From contig JAEYZG010000034.1 of the NCBI GenBank assembly GCA_023428135.1, forward strand, positions 1 to 64,000: 64,000 nucleotides of DNA, given 5' to 3'. The notes below the pieces were generated by a model. The model was not told the origin of the DNA, made no database searches, and saw nothing but the letters and a program-made list of their open reading frames with translations. Within the stretch, counting starts at the first letter, position 1; each line of letters begins with the position of its first letter. The stretch is from Bacteroidota bacterium (lineage in GTDB: Bacteria > Bacteroidota > Bacteroidia > Cytophagales > Cytophagaceae). Of this stretch, positions 18,587-27,586 are shown in pieces. The translations under genes were made by a program, and so were the position numbers.

Positions 18587-18622
18587 ACTGATGCCTTCGC
18601 TTAAAGCGAAGGCATCAGTTTG
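18587..18622. terminator. Very stable hairpin terminator
   Basis: ACTGATGCCTTCGCTT and AAGCGAAGGCATCAGT are perfectly complementary over 16 bp around one central base, followed by TTTG. It lies between a possible rightward small gene and the end of a leftward HAD gene, and can act on both. Confidence 0.65.
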
Positions 18623-18649
18623 CAGATAATGACAAATACTTCATACCAT

Positions 18650-19312
18650 CTAGGAAAAACTTCTGATCAGATCCAGAGTTACATGATCAAGATCAGGCAA
18701 GATTGAATCTGCAATCACAAACCTCTTGTCCCCTGAAAGACTTTCATCCGGTATGGCTACGACTTTCATTCTGGCTGCCTTACCTGCTATCACACCGTTT
18801 ACGGAATCTTCTATGACAAGACATTGATGTGGATCTATTCCAAGCTTACCTGCTGCAGTAATAAATACTGCAGGATGAGGTTTTCCGAAAGATTCCGTTT
18901 CAGCAGAACATATAGCATCAAAATATTCCCTTATCTCAAGCTTATCTACTACTACATTAATGATTCTCATAGCAGAAGAAGAAGCAAGTGCGATTTTATA
19001 ATTTTGTTCCTTCAACAGTTTTAAGGTGCGCTTCACCCCTTTCAGCTCATTTCCGTTCGCTTTGATTTCATCAATTACAGTCTGAATGGTATCTTCAGTC
19101 ACCTCATCTTTGGTTTTTCCCTGCCAGGGTTTTCTATCATACCAATAGTCTGTGACCTCATTAATTCTATATCCCATTGTGAGATTGCACATTTCTGTTG
19201 TCATAATAAGGCCTACTTTGGCAAAAGCCCTTTTTTCTGCAATTTTCCACAGAGGCTCAGAATCAATAAGAATCCCATCCATATCAAAAATTACAGCTCT
19301 AATCATAGTCAT
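18650..19312 (-). CDS. HAD superfamily sugar-phosphate phosphatase (HxpB/beta-phosphoglucomutase-like)
   Basis: The 220-residue protein has HAD motif I DMDGILIDSEP, motif II in ALASSS, the lysine of motif III in FGKPHP and motif IV in VIEDSVNGVIAGKAA. The helical cap between motifs I and II and the YWYDRKPW segment resemble hexitol/2-deoxyglucose phosphatases such as E. coli HxpB (YniC). It probably dephosphorylates small sugar phosphates in the cytoplasm. Beta-phosphoglucomutase activity is the alternative, but phosphatase is more likely. Confidence 0.88.
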   Translation of the reverse strand: MTMIRAVIFDMDGILIDSEPLWKIAEKRAFAKVGLIMTTEMCNLTMGYRINEVTDYWYDRKPWQGKTKDEVTEDTIQTVIDEIKANGNELKGVKRTLKLLKEQNYKIALASSSAMRIINVVVDKLEIREYFDAICSAETESFGKPHPAVFITAAGKLGIDPHQCLVIEDSVNGVIAGKAARMKVVAIPDESLSGDKRFVIADSILPDLDHVTLDLIRSFS

Positions 19313-19365
19313 ATTCTGAAATTTATCCTGCCCAATTTACAACTTATTTAATAGCTAAAGATTCT

Positions 19366-19373
19366 TATCTTTG
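19366..19373 (+). promoter_or_regulatory. Promoter -7 element (TATCTTTG) of the GH3-SDR operon
   Basis: TATCTTTG is an exact match to the Bacteroidota -7 consensus TAnnTTTG. Transcription would begin at about 19380, giving a leader of about 60 bases to the preferred start codon at 19438. A convincing -33 element is not evident. Confidence 0.55.
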
Positions 19374-19437
19374 GCAAACAGCAGGTAGCTCTATTGGTTT
19401 TAGAAGAATGATACTTGCTATAATCACTATTATCACA

Positions 19438-20592
19438 ATGAAAATCAGAATTTTATTTTTACTATTTACAATTCTCATTTCCTGTAAAACGAAGGAAAAA
19501 ACCTCACAAACAAAGGGCACACCTGTCGAAACAGCAAAAACCAAATCCAAACCATTATTATCTGAAGACAGCCTCGATATAATGATCGGACAAATGATCC
19601 TTGTCGGTTTGAATGACAGGACTGTCTTACCTGCAAATGATTCAATAAGAAAAGAATTAAGGGCAGGCAAAATTGGCTCCGTTATCATTTTTGAAAAAAA
19701 CATAAGCAAAACGAAGTCTGGAGAAACGTTAAAAAAACTGATTGCAGATATTCAGGCTGAAGCTCCTATTCCTCTTTTCGTCACTATTGATGAAGAAGGC
19801 GGAAAAGTACACAGGTTAAAAGAAAAGTATGGTTTTGTAAAAATGCCTTCTGCCCAATACCTTGGAAATCTTAACAATCCGGATTCCACATTGTTTTATA
19901 CCAGAAATCTTGCAAAAGAGCTTAAGGAACTGGGTATAAATCTCAACTTCGCGCCTGATGTAGACCTTGGTCTTAATAAAGAAAATCCTGTAATCTATAA
20001 AGTAGGAAGGAGTTATTCTGACGACCCGGGTATTGTCACCAAACAAGCTTTATTAAGTATAGAAGGGCATCATGACTTCGGGGTAAAAACCATTTTAAAG
20101 CACTTTCCCGGACATGGCAGTTCTTCTGTAGATTCTCACCTGGGGATAGTAGACATCACCAATCAATGGAAAATTATGGAGATATGGCCATACAGAGATA
20201 TTATCAGATCCGGAAATTGTGATGCTGTGATGACTGCACATATTATCAATTGCCACCTGGACACTTCATGCCTTCCTGCCACTCTGTCCAAACCTATTAT
20301 CAATGATATGCTGAGAAATTTACTTCAGTTTGACGGAGTGGTATTCTCAGATGATATGCAGATGAATGCCATCAGTAAAAACTACGGACTTGAAAACGCT
20401 ATTAAGCTTTCTATCAATGCAGGAGTAGACATCTTACTTTTTGGCAACAACGTACACCTTGAAGACAGGATATCTGCTACCCAGATCCATTCCATCATAA
20501 AAAAGCTTGTCAGATCGGGCGAAATCAAACAAAGCACAATTGAAGAGTCTTTCAGAAGAATAATGGCGCTTAAAAATAAAAAGGTTAACTAA
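19438..20592 (+). CDS. Glycoside hydrolase family 3 lipoprotein (NagZ-like)
   Basis: The frame is open from 19408, but starting at the second ATG (19438) gives a proper lipoprotein signal, MKIRILFLLFTILISC, with the cysteine as lipid site. The mature part of about 365 residues is a GH3 TIM barrel. FVTIDEEGGKVHRLK and the characteristic KHFPGHG at the active-site loop are present, as is the nucleophile aspartate in VVFSDDMQMNAI. This subgroup removes beta-linked N-acetylglucosamine, for example in peptidoglycan recycling. Other beta-glycosides remain possible. The SDR gene begins at the base after its stop codon. Confidence 0.88.
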   Translation: MKIRILFLLFTILISCKTKEKTSQTKGTPVETAKTKSKPLLSEDSLDIMIGQMILVGLNDRTVLPANDSIRKELRAGKIGSVIIFEKNISKTKSGETLKKLIADIQAEAPIPLFVTIDEEGGKVHRLKEKYGFVKMPSAQYLGNLNNPDSTLFYTRNLAKELKELGINLNFAPDVDLGLNKENPVIYKVGRSYSDDPGIVTKQALLSIEGHHDFGVKTILKHFPGHGSSSVDSHLGIVDITNQWKIMEIWPYRDIIRSGNCDAVMTAHIINCHLDTSCLPATLSKPIINDMLRNLLQFDGVVFSDDMQMNAISKNYGLENAIKLSINAGVDILLFGNNVHLEDRISATQIHSIIKKLVRSGEIKQSTIEESFRRIMALKNKKVN

Positions 20593-21354
20593 ATGACAAA
20601 GAAAATAATTCTTGTAACCGGCGCCACATCAGGATTTGGAAAAGCAATAGCTGAGAAATTTGCATCTGAAGGATGGAATTGTATCATTACCGGAAGACGC
20701 AAAGAAAGACTAAAAGCACTTAAGTCAGAGCTTGAAGACAGATACAATGCCACTGTTCTGGCTTATGATTTTGATGTAACAGATAAAGATCAGGTATCTT
20801 ATGTGGCTACTGGCATACCAGAGGAATGGAAGTCTATTGATCTGCTTGTGAACAACGCAGGAGGTGCGATGGGCAGAGACAACTTTGCCGACGCAGATTT
20901 AGTTGACTTTGACTTCATGATAGATACTAATGTAAAGGGATTATTGTATGTATCAAAGGCTATTATTCCCTATATGATCCGAAACAATAAAGGACATATT
21001 ATAAACATAGGCTCTATTGCCGGGAAGGAAGTTTATGAGAACGGAAATGTATACTGCGCTGCAAAGCATGCTACCGATGCCATCAGCAAAGGCATGCGTA
21101 TTGATTTACTAAAGCACAATATAAAAGTAACAGCAATACACCCGGGGGCTGCTGAGACGGAATTTTCCCTTGTTCGCTTCAAAGGAGATGAAGATAAAGC
21201 AAAAAAGGTTTATGAAGGATATATGCCATTACAAGCAGAAGACATAGCTAACATTGTATACTACTGCGCTTCATTACCAAACCATGTATGCATTAATGAT
21301 CTAGTTGTAACACCAACGGCACAGGCGAATTCTTACCACCTGCATAAGTCATAA
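20593..21354 (+). CDS. SDR family oxidoreductase (YdfG-like)
   Basis: The 253-residue protein has the classical short-chain dehydrogenase parts: the cofactor motif TGATSGFGKAIAEKF, NNAGGAMG at about residue 90, and the catalytic tetrad serine in INIGSIAGKEV with YCAAKHA. The basic residues in ITGRRKERL after the second strand favour NADP(H). It resembles the 3-hydroxy acid dehydrogenase YdfG. Its ATG directly abuts the TAA of the GH3 gene, so translation is probably coupled. Confidence 0.92.
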   Translation: MTKKIILVTGATSGFGKAIAEKFASEGWNCIITGRRKERLKALKSELEDRYNATVLAYDFDVTDKDQVSYVATGIPEEWKSIDLLVNNAGGAMGRDNFADADLVDFDFMIDTNVKGLLYVSKAIIPYMIRNNKGHIINIGSIAGKEVYENGNVYCAAKHATDAISKGMRIDLLKHNIKVTAIHPGAAETEFSLVRFKGDEDKAKKVYEGYMPLQAEDIANIVYYCASLPNHVCINDLVVTPTAQANSYHLHKS

Positions 21355-21383
21355 GTAATAAGTTGTAACATGCTTAGTACTTA

Positions 21384-22016
21384 TTACTCACAACTCTTCC
21401 CGATCTTATCCCCAAAGAATATACTTACCCCTAGCTCCAGATAAACCATATTTTTCACCTCTTCATGTGAATATACTACATAGTTGAACCGAGCGAAGGC
21501 TCCTACGCCTAACTCTGACTTTTTTATCGGTGCTAAAAAGCCAATTTCCGGACTTATTCCAGGCCTGAATGATTTATCTTTAAATTCGACAGGACCAAAC
21601 CATTTCTGATAATCCATCACATAAACGCCAAGACTTCCACCTGCATATGGTATCAATAGTTTACCCTTCACAGGGTAATAAAAAGCGTTCAGAACCACAG
21701 GCAGGGTACTCATATACCTCGTCTGGATAGCCGAAACAGTTCCCTTATCAGTCTGAAAACTCTGACGATCAAGAACGGCTTTTACATTATTCCATCCGAT
21801 TCGAAATCCAAAGGAATAATCTTCTTTAAAAAAATGTCTTAAATCAATATGAAATCCGTCATAGTACTTTTTATCAATGAACTCATTGAGCGTCCCGACT
21901 GCTTTTCCTGCTGAATAATTGTATAAGAACAAATTACTGTATTGAGCCCTTGCCTCTATATTTACAAGAGTAATACAACAGACCATACAAATCGATTTTA
22001 ATATACTAGTCCACAT
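21384..22016 (-). CDS. Putative outer-membrane beta-barrel protein
   Basis: The 210-residue protein begins with a signal peptide ending in IEARAQ and continues with amphipathic beta strands rich in Tyr, Phe and Gly (YDGFHIDLRHFF, YSFGFRIGWNNV, LLIPYAGGSLGVYVMDYQKW), ending in LELGVSIFFGDKIG. This is the pattern of small 8-stranded outer-membrane barrels. The specific function is unknown. Confidence 0.65.
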   Translation of the reverse strand: MWTSILKSICMVCCITLVNIEARAQYSNLFLYNYSAGKAVGTLNEFIDKKYYDGFHIDLRHFFKEDYSFGFRIGWNNVKAVLDRQSFQTDKGTVSAIQTRYMSTLPVVLNAFYYPVKGKLLIPYAGGSLGVYVMDYQKWFGPVEFKDKSFRPGISPEIGFLAPIKKSELGVGAFARFNYVVYSHEEVKNMVYLELGVSIFFGDKIGKSCE

Positions 22017-22020
22017 TTTA

Positions 22021-22213
<193 letters not shown>

Positions 22214-22215
<2 letters not shown>

Positions 22216-22882
22216 ACTTTCCTTCCTTTAAATATGGCGATTGCTCAAACAACACATTAATACCTGTTAACACCCTTTGTGGATTAGTTACAAGGGAGTC
22301 ATTGGCAGAACCAGCTATAATACCATTCCAGATTACATTCAGCTTTCCTGCTGATGGTGCATTCTTCAGATCAAGCATATCAATAGTCAGACTTCCTATG
22401 TCAAAAGAATAAAATCCAAAATTATCAGGTGCCGAATATTGATACCCGGGAAACCCAAACTCGCTGGAAGAAGCATATCCAAAAACTCCTGGCCCAAACA
22501 AAGTGGGAGAATAAGAAAGAGGAACAGATTCCTTAAACCTTAATACAGAAGCAACCACCGCCACATCCGGATGCTGATCTTTATTGACTTTTGCAAATCC
22601 ATAATTCTGAAGATTGGAATCAATAGCCTGAATAATCAAACGCTCAGTCAGATAATCTTTATTGATTCTAATGGTATCTTTTGCGATCAGTTGAAGTGTA
22701 TCAAGGAGAAAGTATGTTTTATAATCAGAAAAATTAACCGAAGCGTCTCTGTTTGATATATATAAATCTTTTTGAAAAGGCTCCAGATCATTTACAGGAT
22801 CCGGATCCTTACAAGCATTGAAAATTAAAATGCCTAAAAAAAACAGAATTATCCAAGAACCTGAAAATTTTAAAATCTGCAT
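22214..22882 (-). CDS. DUF4136-type lipoprotein
   Basis: The 222-residue protein has a lipoprotein signal with the box IFNAC at about residues 20-24. It then has the DUF4136 pattern: NFSDYKTYFLLDTL early, ERLIIQAIDSNLQNYGFAKV in the middle, a PDVAVVASV strand, and a C-terminal LTIDMLDLKNAPSAGKLNVIWNG written here as two separate strand pieces. It is attached to a membrane, probably the outer membrane facing the periplasm. The function is unknown. A second DUF4136 gene lies at 32766-33329. Confidence 0.82.
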
Positions 22883-22935
22883 GAATTATACCTTGATAGA
22901 ATAAATAAAACAGGTATAGGGTAAAAGATGTTTAT

Positions 22936-23733
22936 TCAGTTACCTTCTGATTTTAAGGGTGAATACTTTTGTATAGCTTGGTCCAGATCCGAGAGACTCT
23001 TATCGCCAACTCTTATTATTCCTCCTAAAGGTGTGTCAAGGTCAATAATCACCATTAATACCAGAATCATCAGAACTACCAGGCTGTATGAAAATATAAA
23101 CTTCCTGTTCTTTTCCAGTCCGCAGCCGAAGCCCAGGGTAAATGTACTGATAGTGGCCAGCAAAATCATAAGATAAATGATGATCTCCGGTACGTGATTG
23201 AGCTGAACTTCATATCTTTCAGCAGACAGATCAATCATTTCGTTTAATGTACTCAGGAATAGAGAGGAGTTCCAGTTATTATTTAATACAGCATTTTTTG
23301 AAGCCATTCTCCAGATTTTTAACTGAACAATTTCAGAACTGTCAGTAAGAGCTTTCATCTTATTAAGATCGGTAGTGCGACCATAAATAAGGCGGTATTC
23401 CACATATTTTTCAAGGAGGGCGTAAATTTCTGGCTTCATGGAATCCGGCAATAGTGATACCCTGAGATAAGTGGTTCCTATGGCATTAGACTCGTTAAGA
23501 ATAGCTATTCTTCGGGAATCAAACCTTGATGCCGCCATTGAAAATGTAAAAGCAAACATGATTCCCAAAAAGCCTAAAATACCGCCCTGTATGGCACCAA
23601 TATCTTCGTCTTTCCTCCCTACAAGTCTTTTGAACCCCAGAAAATAACCGAACTCAAAAAATATTGTCAGTAGAATTACCAGTATAAGTGCGATGATCCA
23701 CTCATCCACATAGTACAAATACTCATTTTGCAT
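22936..23733 (-). CDS. DUF4239/bestrophin-like membrane protein
   Basis: The 265-residue protein has an N-terminal membrane segment, the conserved GAIQGGILGFLGIMFAFTFS segment, then ESNAIGTTYLRVSLLP, a central helical soluble part, and two C-terminal membrane segments. This fits DUF4239, which is distantly bestrophin-like. Its role may be ion channel-like, but that is unproven. It starts upstream of, and shares strand with, the DUF4136 gene. Confidence 0.8.
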   Translation of the reverse strand: MQNEYLYYVDEWIIALILVILLTIFFEFGYFLGFKRLVGRKDEDIGAIQGGILGFLGIMFAFTFSMAASRFDSRRIAILNESNAIGTTYLRVSLLPDSMKPEIYALLEKYVEYRLIYGRTTDLNKMKALTDSSEIVQLKIWRMASKNAVLNNNWNSSLFLSTLNEMIDLSAERYEVQLNHVPEIIIYLMILLATISTFTLGFGCGLEKNRKFIFSYSLVVLMILVLMVIIDLDTPLGGIIRVGDKSLSDLDQAIQKYSPLKSEGN

Positions 23734-23787
23734 ATTAGGTTTATTTGCTAATATGCAACCAGGCTTAGAATCTTTTGTTTGGCAGGA

Positions 23788-24192
23788 TTACTGACTAATA
23801 ATAGTCAATAGGCTACCATTTTGAGTTACATTAAATTTAGGGATATTAGGGCTTGGAGTTCCATATAAAAATCTTCCATTAATATCAAATTCACTACCGT
23901 CGCAGGAACAGATAAAATGATTGGAAATGGATGAATAACTTATTCCGCAACCATCGTAAGTACATGAATTTGAAAATGCAAGGTAAGAGTTGGTATATCT
24001 CACAATGATCGCACCATTACTAACTACAGAGCCGCCAGGCATTCTTAATGCTGAATTGGAATTCTCATTCAGATCCAGAGAAAAATTCACATATGGATTC
24101 GGATTGTCTTTCTTGCATGAAGACAAAATATTTCCGATGAATAAAAATGAAAACGTCAGAATTGTAGCTTTTAAAAAAAATAGTCTTTGCAT
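23788..24192 (-). CDS. Rieske-fold lipoprotein lacking both histidine ligands
   Basis: The 134-residue protein has a lipoprotein signal (box ILSSC, Cys26) and a C-terminal Rieske-like domain. The two ligand loops read CTYDGC (residues 77-82) and CSCDGS (95-100), where active Rieske proteins have CTHxGC and CPCHGS. All four cysteines, including the disulfide pair, are kept. Both histidine iron ligands are replaced, by Tyr79 and Asp98. FDINGRFLYGTPSPN follows as in the family. It therefore probably does not hold a normal Rieske [2Fe-2S] cluster. It is likely membrane-attached with an unknown role. Confidence 0.78.
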   Translation of the reverse strand: MQRLFFLKATILTFSFLFIGNILSSCKKDNPNPYVNFSLDLNENSNSALRMPGGSVVSNGAIIVRYTNSYLAFSNSCTYDGCGISYSSISNHFICSCDGSEFDINGRFLYGTPSPNIPKFNVTQNGSLLTIISQ

Positions 24193-24395
24193 TTTGAATC
24201 AAATTTGGCTGTAAAGATAACATTTAAACTATGGTTTTATTTCATCTGAACTTTAACGAAATGTAGCACAGCATTTAACTTTCTGAAAATTAACACTAAA
24301 CTTTCGTATCATATAACAGAACAAGCGAAGATTTTTATCAGGCTCTTGTTTTAATTTCCATATCACATTTTCCAGCTATAAAATTCAGGAGAAAT

Positions 24396-24530
24396 TCACA
24401 ATATGTCTAAATCTAATCCACTAAACCTGAAGATGTAATCTCTCCAATACCTGACCGAAAACAACAAACTGATTAACAGAAGAATAGCTAAAACACCCCC
24501 CCAAAAAGCCCTCACCATTATATTTTCCAT
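24396..24530 (-). CDS. Possible small single-pass membrane protein (44 residues)
   Basis: A leftward frame from an ATG at 24530 encodes 44 residues with one clear membrane segment, GGVLAILLLISLLFSV, followed by a basic stretch VRYWRD. It lies in the 563-base gap 24193-24756, which otherwise holds only a TAAATTTG promoter-like element at 24607-24614. No family is recognised and chance occurrence is possible. Confidence 0.3.
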   Translation of the reverse strand: MENIMVRAFWGGVLAILLLISLLFSVRYWRDYIFRFSGLDLDIL

Positions 24531-24606
24531 TACTTTTTAGAAAAATTCTTTACTATCATTCTTAAAATCACCGTGCCTAAAACACTAAAAATTCTTTTAT
24601 TTGCAA

Positions 24607-24614
24607 TAAATTTG
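24607..24614 (+). promoter_or_regulatory. Promoter -7 candidate of the aspartate kinase gene
   Basis: TAAATTTG is an exact TAnnTTTG match about 140 bases before the aspartate kinase start. No good -33 element is visible at the usual spacing. Confidence 0.35.
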
Positions 24615-24756
24615 CATCAGTAAAGGGAATACAATTAAGGCAAGGATATCTGAATAATATTCCGGTCTTTAACTTCAGGACAATTTCTTAACCAGAGTTA
24701 ACCTGAGCTTCTCTTTTGTCAGACACATAAAGTGAATATATAACATAAATCTCAAA

Positions 24757-26163
24757 ATGCTTACGGTAGAAAAAATAGGTGGAACATGTATGACTGCCTT
24801 ACATGATGTAATGAAAAACATCGTATTATATGGCAGAGAAAAGGAAAACCTTTATAACAGAATTTTTGTGGTTTCCGCTTTTTCAGGAGTAACCAACTGG
24901 CTGCTGGAAAATAAGAAAACAGGAGAACCGGGAGTTTACCATCATATTACCCAACAAAAGGACTTCCACAAACCTTTGAAGGAAACTACTGAAAAGCTTC
25001 AGGAGATCAATAAGAAATACGTCGACCTTGGTCTTGACCTTAAACTGGCTGACGAATATATTGCTAATAAAATATCACAGGCAGAAAAATTCCTGGAGAA
25101 CCTGGCAAACGTGCTTGCTTCAGGATATGTAAGCAGCGAAAACATACTTCAGGCATCAAGAGAGATTCTTGCATCCCTTGGTGAGTCTCACTCAGCTTTT
25201 GTATTTGCAAACATACTTCAGAAGCATGGTATCAATGCAACGCTTATCGACCTTGGTGGATTTGACGATCACTATCCTTTCACAATCGATCAGCGTATTG
25301 AGCATTCTTTTAAAGACATCGACTTCTCTAAGACAATCTGCATTGTTACCGGCTATACAAAGGGGACAGAGGGCATTATGAGAGAATTCGACAGAGGATA
25401 CTCTGAGGTTACTTTCTGTAAAATTGCTGTTGCTGTAAAACCTCAGGAAGCTATCATTCATAAAGAATACCACTTATCTTCTGCAGATCCTAATATCGTT
25501 GGAGTTGAGAACTGTATCCCTGTCTGCAATACCAACTACGATGTTGCTGATCAGCTTGCAGATGTAGGAATGGAAGCTATTCACCCGAAAGCATCCAAGC
25601 CTCTTGAAATGATGGGTATTGACCTGAGAATCAAAAATGCTTTTGAACCAGAGCATCCGGGTACTTTAATTACAAGAGAATATATCTCTCCAAAGAAAAA
25701 AGTGGATGTGATTACTGGAACTGCTAAGGCTGTTATCATTGAGATCTTCGACCCTCTTATGGTAGGCGCAGTCGGTTCTGACCTTAAGATCATGCAGAAG
25801 TTCGAATCTTACAAGGTTAGCTATATCTTCAAAGCTACAAGTGCCAACAGCATCTCTATGGTGATCTGGGAGAAAGACTTCAAACAAAAGCTGGTTGATG
25901 AATTAGAGAAAGAATACCAGAAAGTAGCGGTTGAAAAAGTTGCTATTGTTTGTATGATCGGCTCTAACATGGATCAACCGGGAGTACTTGGCAAAGCTGC
26001 CAATGCATTGGCTGAAGCAAATGTAAATATTAAGAGTGCAGGTTTCTCCCTAAGAAAGGTAAACCTTCAATTCATTGTGAACCGTGAAGACTTTAACACG
26101 GCTATCATTGCGTTGAACAAAACAATGTTCTTTGAGCCTGCTGTTGCTGAGAGTGTTAAATAA
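24757..26163 (+). CDS. Aspartate kinase, Ask_Ect-like subgroup
   Basis: The 468-residue protein opens with VEKIGGTCM, the kinase phosphate-binding motif in the form typical of the ectoine-linked aspartokinases (VEKIGGTSM) rather than KFGGTS. SLGESHSAFVFANIL and KIAVAVKPQEAIIHKEYH belong to the amino-acid kinase core. Two ACT-like regulatory segments follow from about residue 320 (VIIEIFDP..., VAIVCMIGSNM). It phosphorylates aspartate for lysine, threonine and methionine (or ectoine). No ectABC genes are nearby, so a general biosynthetic role is likely. An intrinsic terminator follows. Confidence 0.88.
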   Translation: MLTVEKIGGTCMTALHDVMKNIVLYGREKENLYNRIFVVSAFSGVTNWLLENKKTGEPGVYHHITQQKDFHKPLKETTEKLQEINKKYVDLGLDLKLADEYIANKISQAEKFLENLANVLASGYVSSENILQASREILASLGESHSAFVFANILQKHGINATLIDLGGFDDHYPFTIDQRIEHSFKDIDFSKTICIVTGYTKGTEGIMREFDRGYSEVTFCKIAVAVKPQEAIIHKEYHLSSADPNIVGVENCIPVCNTNYDVADQLADVGMEAIHPKASKPLEMMGIDLRIKNAFEPEHPGTLITREYISPKKKVDVITGTAKAVIIEIFDPLMVGAVGSDLKIMQKFESYKVSYIFKATSANSISMVIWEKDFKQKLVDELEKEYQKVAVEKVAIVCMIGSNMDQPGVLGKAANALAEANVNIKSAGFSLRKVNLQFIVNREDFNTAIIALNKTMFFEPAVAESVK

Positions 26164-26198
26164 GCTAAAAGCTTAAAGCCGAAAGTTAAAAGTTTAAA

Positions 26199-26229
26199 AG
26201 CACGATCTGAATGGGTCGTGCTTTTTTTA
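26199..26229 (+). terminator. Intrinsic terminator after aspartate kinase
   Basis: AGCACGATC and GGTCGTGCT form a 9-bp stem with one G-U pair and a 6-base loop, followed by TTTTTTT. It is preceded by heptamer-like AAAGTTAAAAGTTT sequence. Confidence 0.85.
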
Positions 26230-26306
26230 TTAAAAATGCTGCAAGACATATTTTGATTGAAAGGAAAACCCATCAAGATAAGTCAAGCTGAATTTCTTAT
26301 CTACTA

Positions 26307-27023
26307 CTACCCTTTACTCTTTCGCTTTTTCAAAAATCCTTGTATATGATGCATAACATCCGGAGGAGTGGGAACAATAAGATCATATCTTAAGGCTAAT
26401 AGCTTTATAATGTAGGTTGCTACTACTCCGATTGTTTCACTTACGATTATCTCAAAACCAAATAGCTTTATAAATACCATATAGACTAATCCGCCAAAAA
26501 CTGATGCAAGAGTATGCGGATGGCCTGGCAATAGAATTATCGGAGTTTCCCTTGACAATACATCTCGCAATAATCCTCCACCGGTAGCCGTAATTACCCC
26601 CAGGAATAGTGCAGGTAATACGGACAGATCGTTAAGAAATGCACGTTGCATTCCTGCTATTGTAAAAAAACCAAGGGAAAAAGCATCAACATGCCAGATT
26701 ACTTTTTGTAACCGGTCTATTAATGTTCCAAAAAACATCCCTATAAATGTTGCTGAAAGAATTGTGATGAGATAGCTTTCATACTTAATCACCAAAGGAG
26801 GTCCATCGCTAATCAAAACATCTCTTAATATACCTCCCCCCACCCCGGATGCTATTCCGATAATCATTACGCCAACAATATCAAAATTTCTCCTCAGGGC
26901 ATGCAATACACCGGAGAGGCAGCCCGATGCAATTGCCAGAAACTCTATTACAATAAAGCTATTTTCCCACATCCTCTTTTGAGGTTTTAAAGTAATATCA
27001 TAAAAACTGAATTTATCCAGCAA
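26307..27023 (-). CDS. TRIC-type trimeric cation channel (UPF0126/YicG family)
   Basis: The 238-residue membrane protein has about seven hydrophobic segments in two inverted-looking repeats. Each carries the family motif: GVGGGILRDVL in the first half and ATGGGLLRDVL in the second. PGHPHTLASVFGGLVY follows. Bacterial TRIC homologues are inner-membrane monovalent cation channels. The gene stands alone on the leftward strand. Confidence 0.9.
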   Translation of the reverse strand: MLDKFSFYDITLKPQKRMWENSFIVIEFLAIASGCLSGVLHALRRNFDIVGVMIIGIASGVGGGILRDVLISDGPPLVIKYESYLITILSATFIGMFFGTLIDRLQKVIWHVDAFSLGFFTIAGMQRAFLNDLSVLPALFLGVITATGGGLLRDVLSRETPIILLPGHPHTLASVFGGLVYMVFIKLFGFEIIVSETIGVVATYIIKLLALRYDLIVPTPPDVMHHIQGFLKKRKSKG

Positions 27024-27114
27024 AGCAAGTACAGATTCTTCAGATATTCTTTATTAACCTCTTAATCGGGTCTTAGTTAATATTCAGGCAATTAATCTTC
27101 CATTGAAAACTTAA

Positions 27115-27480
27115 TTAATACCATTCTATTAATTGTCCTTCAAAAGGGAATTCATATTTCTCCTTAAAATATTTAATCCATAAATCTACCGTTGCGAATC
27201 CTACCTTTCGGGCAACTCCTTCAACCCTTTCATCGGAAAGCCTACGGCCATTCAGTTTAAATAAAAAAGTTCCTCCATGCTCTTCAATCCTAAAATCCCA
27301 GACATTTTTACAAACCGCTTCCCTTAGTTTGATCGCATGTCTTGTCCTGAGACCTGTATACAATTGCAACTTTTCACCTTTGTAAAAAGGGTGTTTTCTC
27401 ATTTTTCTAATTGTAAAGTTTTTTGAACTATCCCTCACAGACTTAACAAATTCGGATCTGGCGAAATTAATGAGTGTCAT
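27115..27480 (-). CDS. ASCH-like domain protein
   Basis: The 121-residue cytoplasmic protein has a basic opening TIRKMRKHPFYKGEKLQLYT resembling the ASCH/PUA-like fold, where 'KxGdxLqLyTG' precedes a strand involved in RNA or nucleotide recognition, and the end VGFATVDLWIKYFKEKY. The assignment is by motif resemblance only. It stands alone, upstream of a TonB receptor gene on the same strand. Confidence 0.6.
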   Translation of the reverse strand: MTLINFARSEFVKSVRDSSKNFTIRKMRKHPFYKGEKLQLYTGLRTRHAIKLREAVCKNVWDFRIEEHGGTFLFKLNGRRLSDERVEGVARKVGFATVDLWIKYFKEKYEFPFEGQLIEWY

Positions 27481-27586
27481 AAGCCCCGGACTTTTGTGGT
27501 TATATTTAAGTATAACTAAACACTATAATCTATCGTTCAGCAAAACAGGAAAGGGAATACACAATCATCCCCTTTCCATATTTATT

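Noticed and set aside
24757..26163. Ectoine biosynthesis operon
   Set aside because: Only the kinase resembles the ectoine type; no ectABC homologues are next to it.
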